A DNA stretch of 13,349 bases from Baffinella frigidus (lineage: Eukaryota; Cryptophyceae; Cryptomonadales; Baffinellaceae): positions 450,783 to 464,131 of the forward strand of contig MU646506.1 of assembly GCA_026770585.1 (NCBI GenBank), read 5' to 3'. How positions within the stretch are numbered: the stretch's first letter is position 1; the number at the start of each line of letters is the position of its first letter. Made by a program: the position numbers and the translations under genes. The notes beneath the pieces were generated by a model. That model was given only the letters and a program-made list of their open reading frames with translations. It was not told the origin of the DNA and searched no databases. Below, in pieces: positions 11,990-13,349 of this stretch.

Positions 11990-12355
11990 ATGCCCACGAA
12001 GAAGGCTGAGGCCAAGAAGGCCCCCAAGGTCAAGGCCCCCAAGGGCGAGAAGGGCGGGAAGCGGAAGAAGAAGCGCACCGAGTCCTACTCCATCTACATC
12101 TACAAGGTGCTCAAGCAGGTCCACCCGGACACTGGCATCTCCACCAAGGGCATGAGCATCATGAACTCTTTCATCACCGACATCTTCGACAAGATCGCCA
12201 ACGAGGCCGGCAAGCTCGTGCGCTACAACAAGAAGGGCACCCTCACGTCCCGCGAGATCCAGACCGCCGTGCGCCTCGTCCTCCCCGGCGAGCTCGCCAA
12301 GCACGCCGTGTCCGAGGGCACCAAGGCCGTGACCAAGTACACCTCCTCCTCGTAG
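11990..12355 (+). CDS. Histone H2B, intronless, 121 aa
   Basis: Core histone H2B, partner of H2A in the nucleosome. The start is placed at 11990 ([10 protein letters not shown]) because lysine/proline-rich tails begin this way. An in-frame ATG at 11975 (MGFGG) lies within sequence that continues from the H2A remnant. The basic tail is followed by the histone fold: [14 protein letters not shown] helix, [19 protein letters not shown] helix, [20 protein letters not shown], and the C-terminal helix ending AVTKYTSSS. The lysine in AVTKYTS is the conserved ubiquitination site of the family. No frameshift and no missing residue; codons are strongly GC-biased. It is head to head with the H2A remnant with essentially no spacer, so the usual divergent promoter is absent. 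Confidence 0.95.
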   Translation: MPTKKAEAKKAPKVKAPKGEKGGKRKKKRTESYSIYIYKVLKQVHPDTGISTKGMSIMNSFITDIFDKIANEAGKLVRYNKKGTLTSREIQTAVRLVLPGELAKHAVSEGTKAVTKYTSSS

Positions 12356-12389
12356 GCAGTCCGCTTGGATCGAGTCGCTGACTCTCAAC

Positions 12390-12406
12390 TGGTGTCATGG
12401 ACACCA
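12390..12406 (+). terminator. 3' stem-loop downstream of H2B
   Basis: TGGTGTC-ATG-GACACCA is a perfect 7-bp stem with a 3-nt loop, 34 nt after the stop codon. The preceding bases and first stem half (ACTGGTGT) are the same as in the H2A stem-loop. The loop is one base shorter than the metazoan histone stem-loop. Confidence 0.6.
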
Positions 12407-12427
12407 TATCGGCACGCGCGGCGTCTG

Positions 12428-12448
12428 CCCGGGGTCCGACTCCCCGGG
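12428..12448 (+). terminator. GC-rich hairpin in H2B 3' UTR
   Basis: CCCGGGG-TCCGACT-CCCCGGG is a 7-bp stem with a 7-nt loop. It lies between the first stem-loop and the AATAAA. Its role is unknown. It resembles a tRNA T-arm but no other tRNA parts are present. Confidence 0.5.
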
Positions 12449-12463
12449 TGCTGTACCGAGATC

Positions 12464-12469
12464 AATAAA
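12464..12469 (+). terminator. AATAAA polyadenylation signal of H2B
   Basis: AATAAA 108 nt after the H2B stop codon. With the upstream stem-loop, the 3' end carries both types of histone mRNA end signal, as does the H2A remnant. Confidence 0.55.
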
Positions 12470-12887
12470 GCGATTCCCAATTTGCTCTCCGTTTCTCAGC
12501 GTGCCGCCTGCTCGGCTCAGCGCGTTGTCTGCCCCTCTGCCGAGTAAGAGGGTGGGCTGGACATTAGGCGGCGGCTTTTCTGGCGAAAACGAGAGCGCCG
12601 TTTTTGGGAATAGACCCATGATCTTTCCTGCAACGATGCTCGTCGGTACATGCACAGACGAGCCTCTAACAAAGCGCTGGGATTCTGAAAACCTGTGGCA
12701 ATTTAAGAATTTCTTAGAATTTAAGAAAACGCCCGCACCGTTTCTTAATCCTGGGCCTCGCCGCTCTCGCTGCCCTCGCTGAACAACCCCGCCACACGCT
12801 CGCCCGCCCGCCCGCCCGTCCCCCCTCGCTCTCCAAAAAAAATCTAGGTTGCACCGCGTGGGAACGCACAGATTCCCCCAGAAAGTA
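12470..12887. other. Gene-free stretch right of H2B
   Basis: The overlapping open frames 12501-12782 (plus) and 12395-12655 (minus) have no recognisable features. An inverted relative of the 44-bp repeat lies at 12712-12750. A C-rich CGCC/CGCCCG run occupies 12800-12828. Confidence 0.5.
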
Positions 12888-13007
12888 CAGCTGTAGGGCG
12901 TATGGGCCTATTTGCCACGGGGGTATCAGATAGGCCCACCGGAGGCTCCGAGGGCAGAGTACACAGCTGTAGTGCGACGTGTTGTACATTTATTCGACGA
13001 ACCCCTG
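12888..13007. mobile_element. Degenerate MITE relative
   Basis: The left part (AGGGCGTATGGGCCTA, GCCAC, GGGTAT) matches about 9927-9962 (AGGGCGTATGAGCCTA, GGCCAC, GGGATAT). The right edge GAACCCCTG followed by TA resembles the end of the foldback MITE. GTACAG flanks the left edge. Low identity between its two ends, so the boundaries are tentative. Confidence 0.35.
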
Positions 13008-13053
13008 TACTCGCGGGGCGCTCTCTAAATTCAGTGTACATGTACTACTCAGA

Positions 13054-13181
13054 GTACACTCGACCGGCTCTAAACTAAACTCGCAGTACACTGAACCTGC
13101 TCTCAACTAAACGCCCAGTACACTCGACCATCTCTAAACTAACCGCTCAGCACACTAGACCGGCTCTCAACTTAACTATCA
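13054..13181 (+). repeat. 32-bp minisatellite, four units
   Basis: Four units at exactly 32-bp spacing (13054, 13086, 13118, 13150), each of the form G(T/C)ACACT, GACC, CTCT, AACT, AAC. They differ at a few positions each. Confidence 0.93.
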
Positions 13182-13192
13182 GGGCTCTAAAC

Positions 13193-13298
13193 TCAGTGCA
13201 CCCGACCTACACTCACTACACTCTACCTCAGTGCACCTGACCTACACTCACTACACTCGACACTCAGTGCACTCGACCTGCACTCAGCACACTCAACC
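13193..13298 (+). repeat. 35-36 bp minisatellite, three units
   Basis: Three units (13193-13227, 13228-13263, 13264-13298) begin TCAGTGCAC, then GACCT-CACTCA, then CACTC. They share the CACTCGACC phrase with the neighbouring 32-bp repeat, so both arrays probably derive from one ancestor. Confidence 0.88.
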
Positions 13299-13349
13299 GA
13301 GCGCTACTGATCCGTGATCTCTGAGAGCGCCCCGCGATACCCTACGTAC

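Noticed and set aside
11550-12388. The 201-codon plus frame and 150-codon minus frame overlapping the histones.
   Set aside because: Both are out-of-frame readings of the GC-biased H2A and H2B sequence, and each would require disrupting a well-conserved histone.
12421-12455. T-arm-like hairpin with loop TCCGACT suggesting a tRNA in the H2B 3' UTR.
   Set aside because: Position 55 of the loop is wrong, and no D-arm, anticodon arm or acceptor stem is present around it.

Overview
The window is eukaryotic nuclear DNA, most likely from a microalga or related protist. It carries many interstitial TTTAGGG/CCCTAAA repeats (the telomere motif of plants, many green algae and some other protists), long dinucleotide microsatellites, small foldback elements, GT-AG introns and histone genes with both a 3' stem-loop and AATAAA signals. 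The exact lineage cannot be fixed from the sequence. Uniform GT-AG splicing argues mildly against a dinoflagellate.

Two loci can be supported. The first is a nine-exon plus-strand gene (4683-10375) for deoxyribose-phosphate aldolase (DERA). The nine exons were placed by eye. Their phases match at all eight junctions and they sum to 921 nt, a 306-residue protein plus stop with all three catalytic residues. The second is a histone pair near the right end: an intact H2B on the plus strand (11990-12355) and, abutting it head to head, the 3' end of an H2A on the minus strand that has lost its N-terminal part and carries an internal frameshifting deletion.

Layout: 1-3530 is microsatellite, degenerate telomeric repeat, foldback and tandem repeat sequence with no recognisable gene. 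3530-4680 is the unassigned 5' flank of DERA, with long open frames I cannot identify. 4683-10375 is DERA, whose introns hold CT/GA/AT microsatellites, telomeric arrays and a striking set of partial or complete copies of its own exons 4, 7, 8 and 9. 10376-11600 holds telomeric repeats, foldback MITE-like elements and a 44-bp tandem repeat. 11700-12470 is the histone pair with its 3' signals. 12500-13349 is non-coding as far as I can see and ends in 32-bp and 35-bp minisatellites.

The most unusual feature is the local re-duplication of DERA exon-intron junctions. One duplicate of the 48-nt exon 4 is phase-symmetric, keeps both splice sites and an open frame, but replaces the catalytic aspartate with histidine. 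Exon 9 exists in three copies, the second of them broken by a MITE end. The two genes are not functionally linked: DERA is a nucleoside-catabolism enzyme and the histones package DNA.
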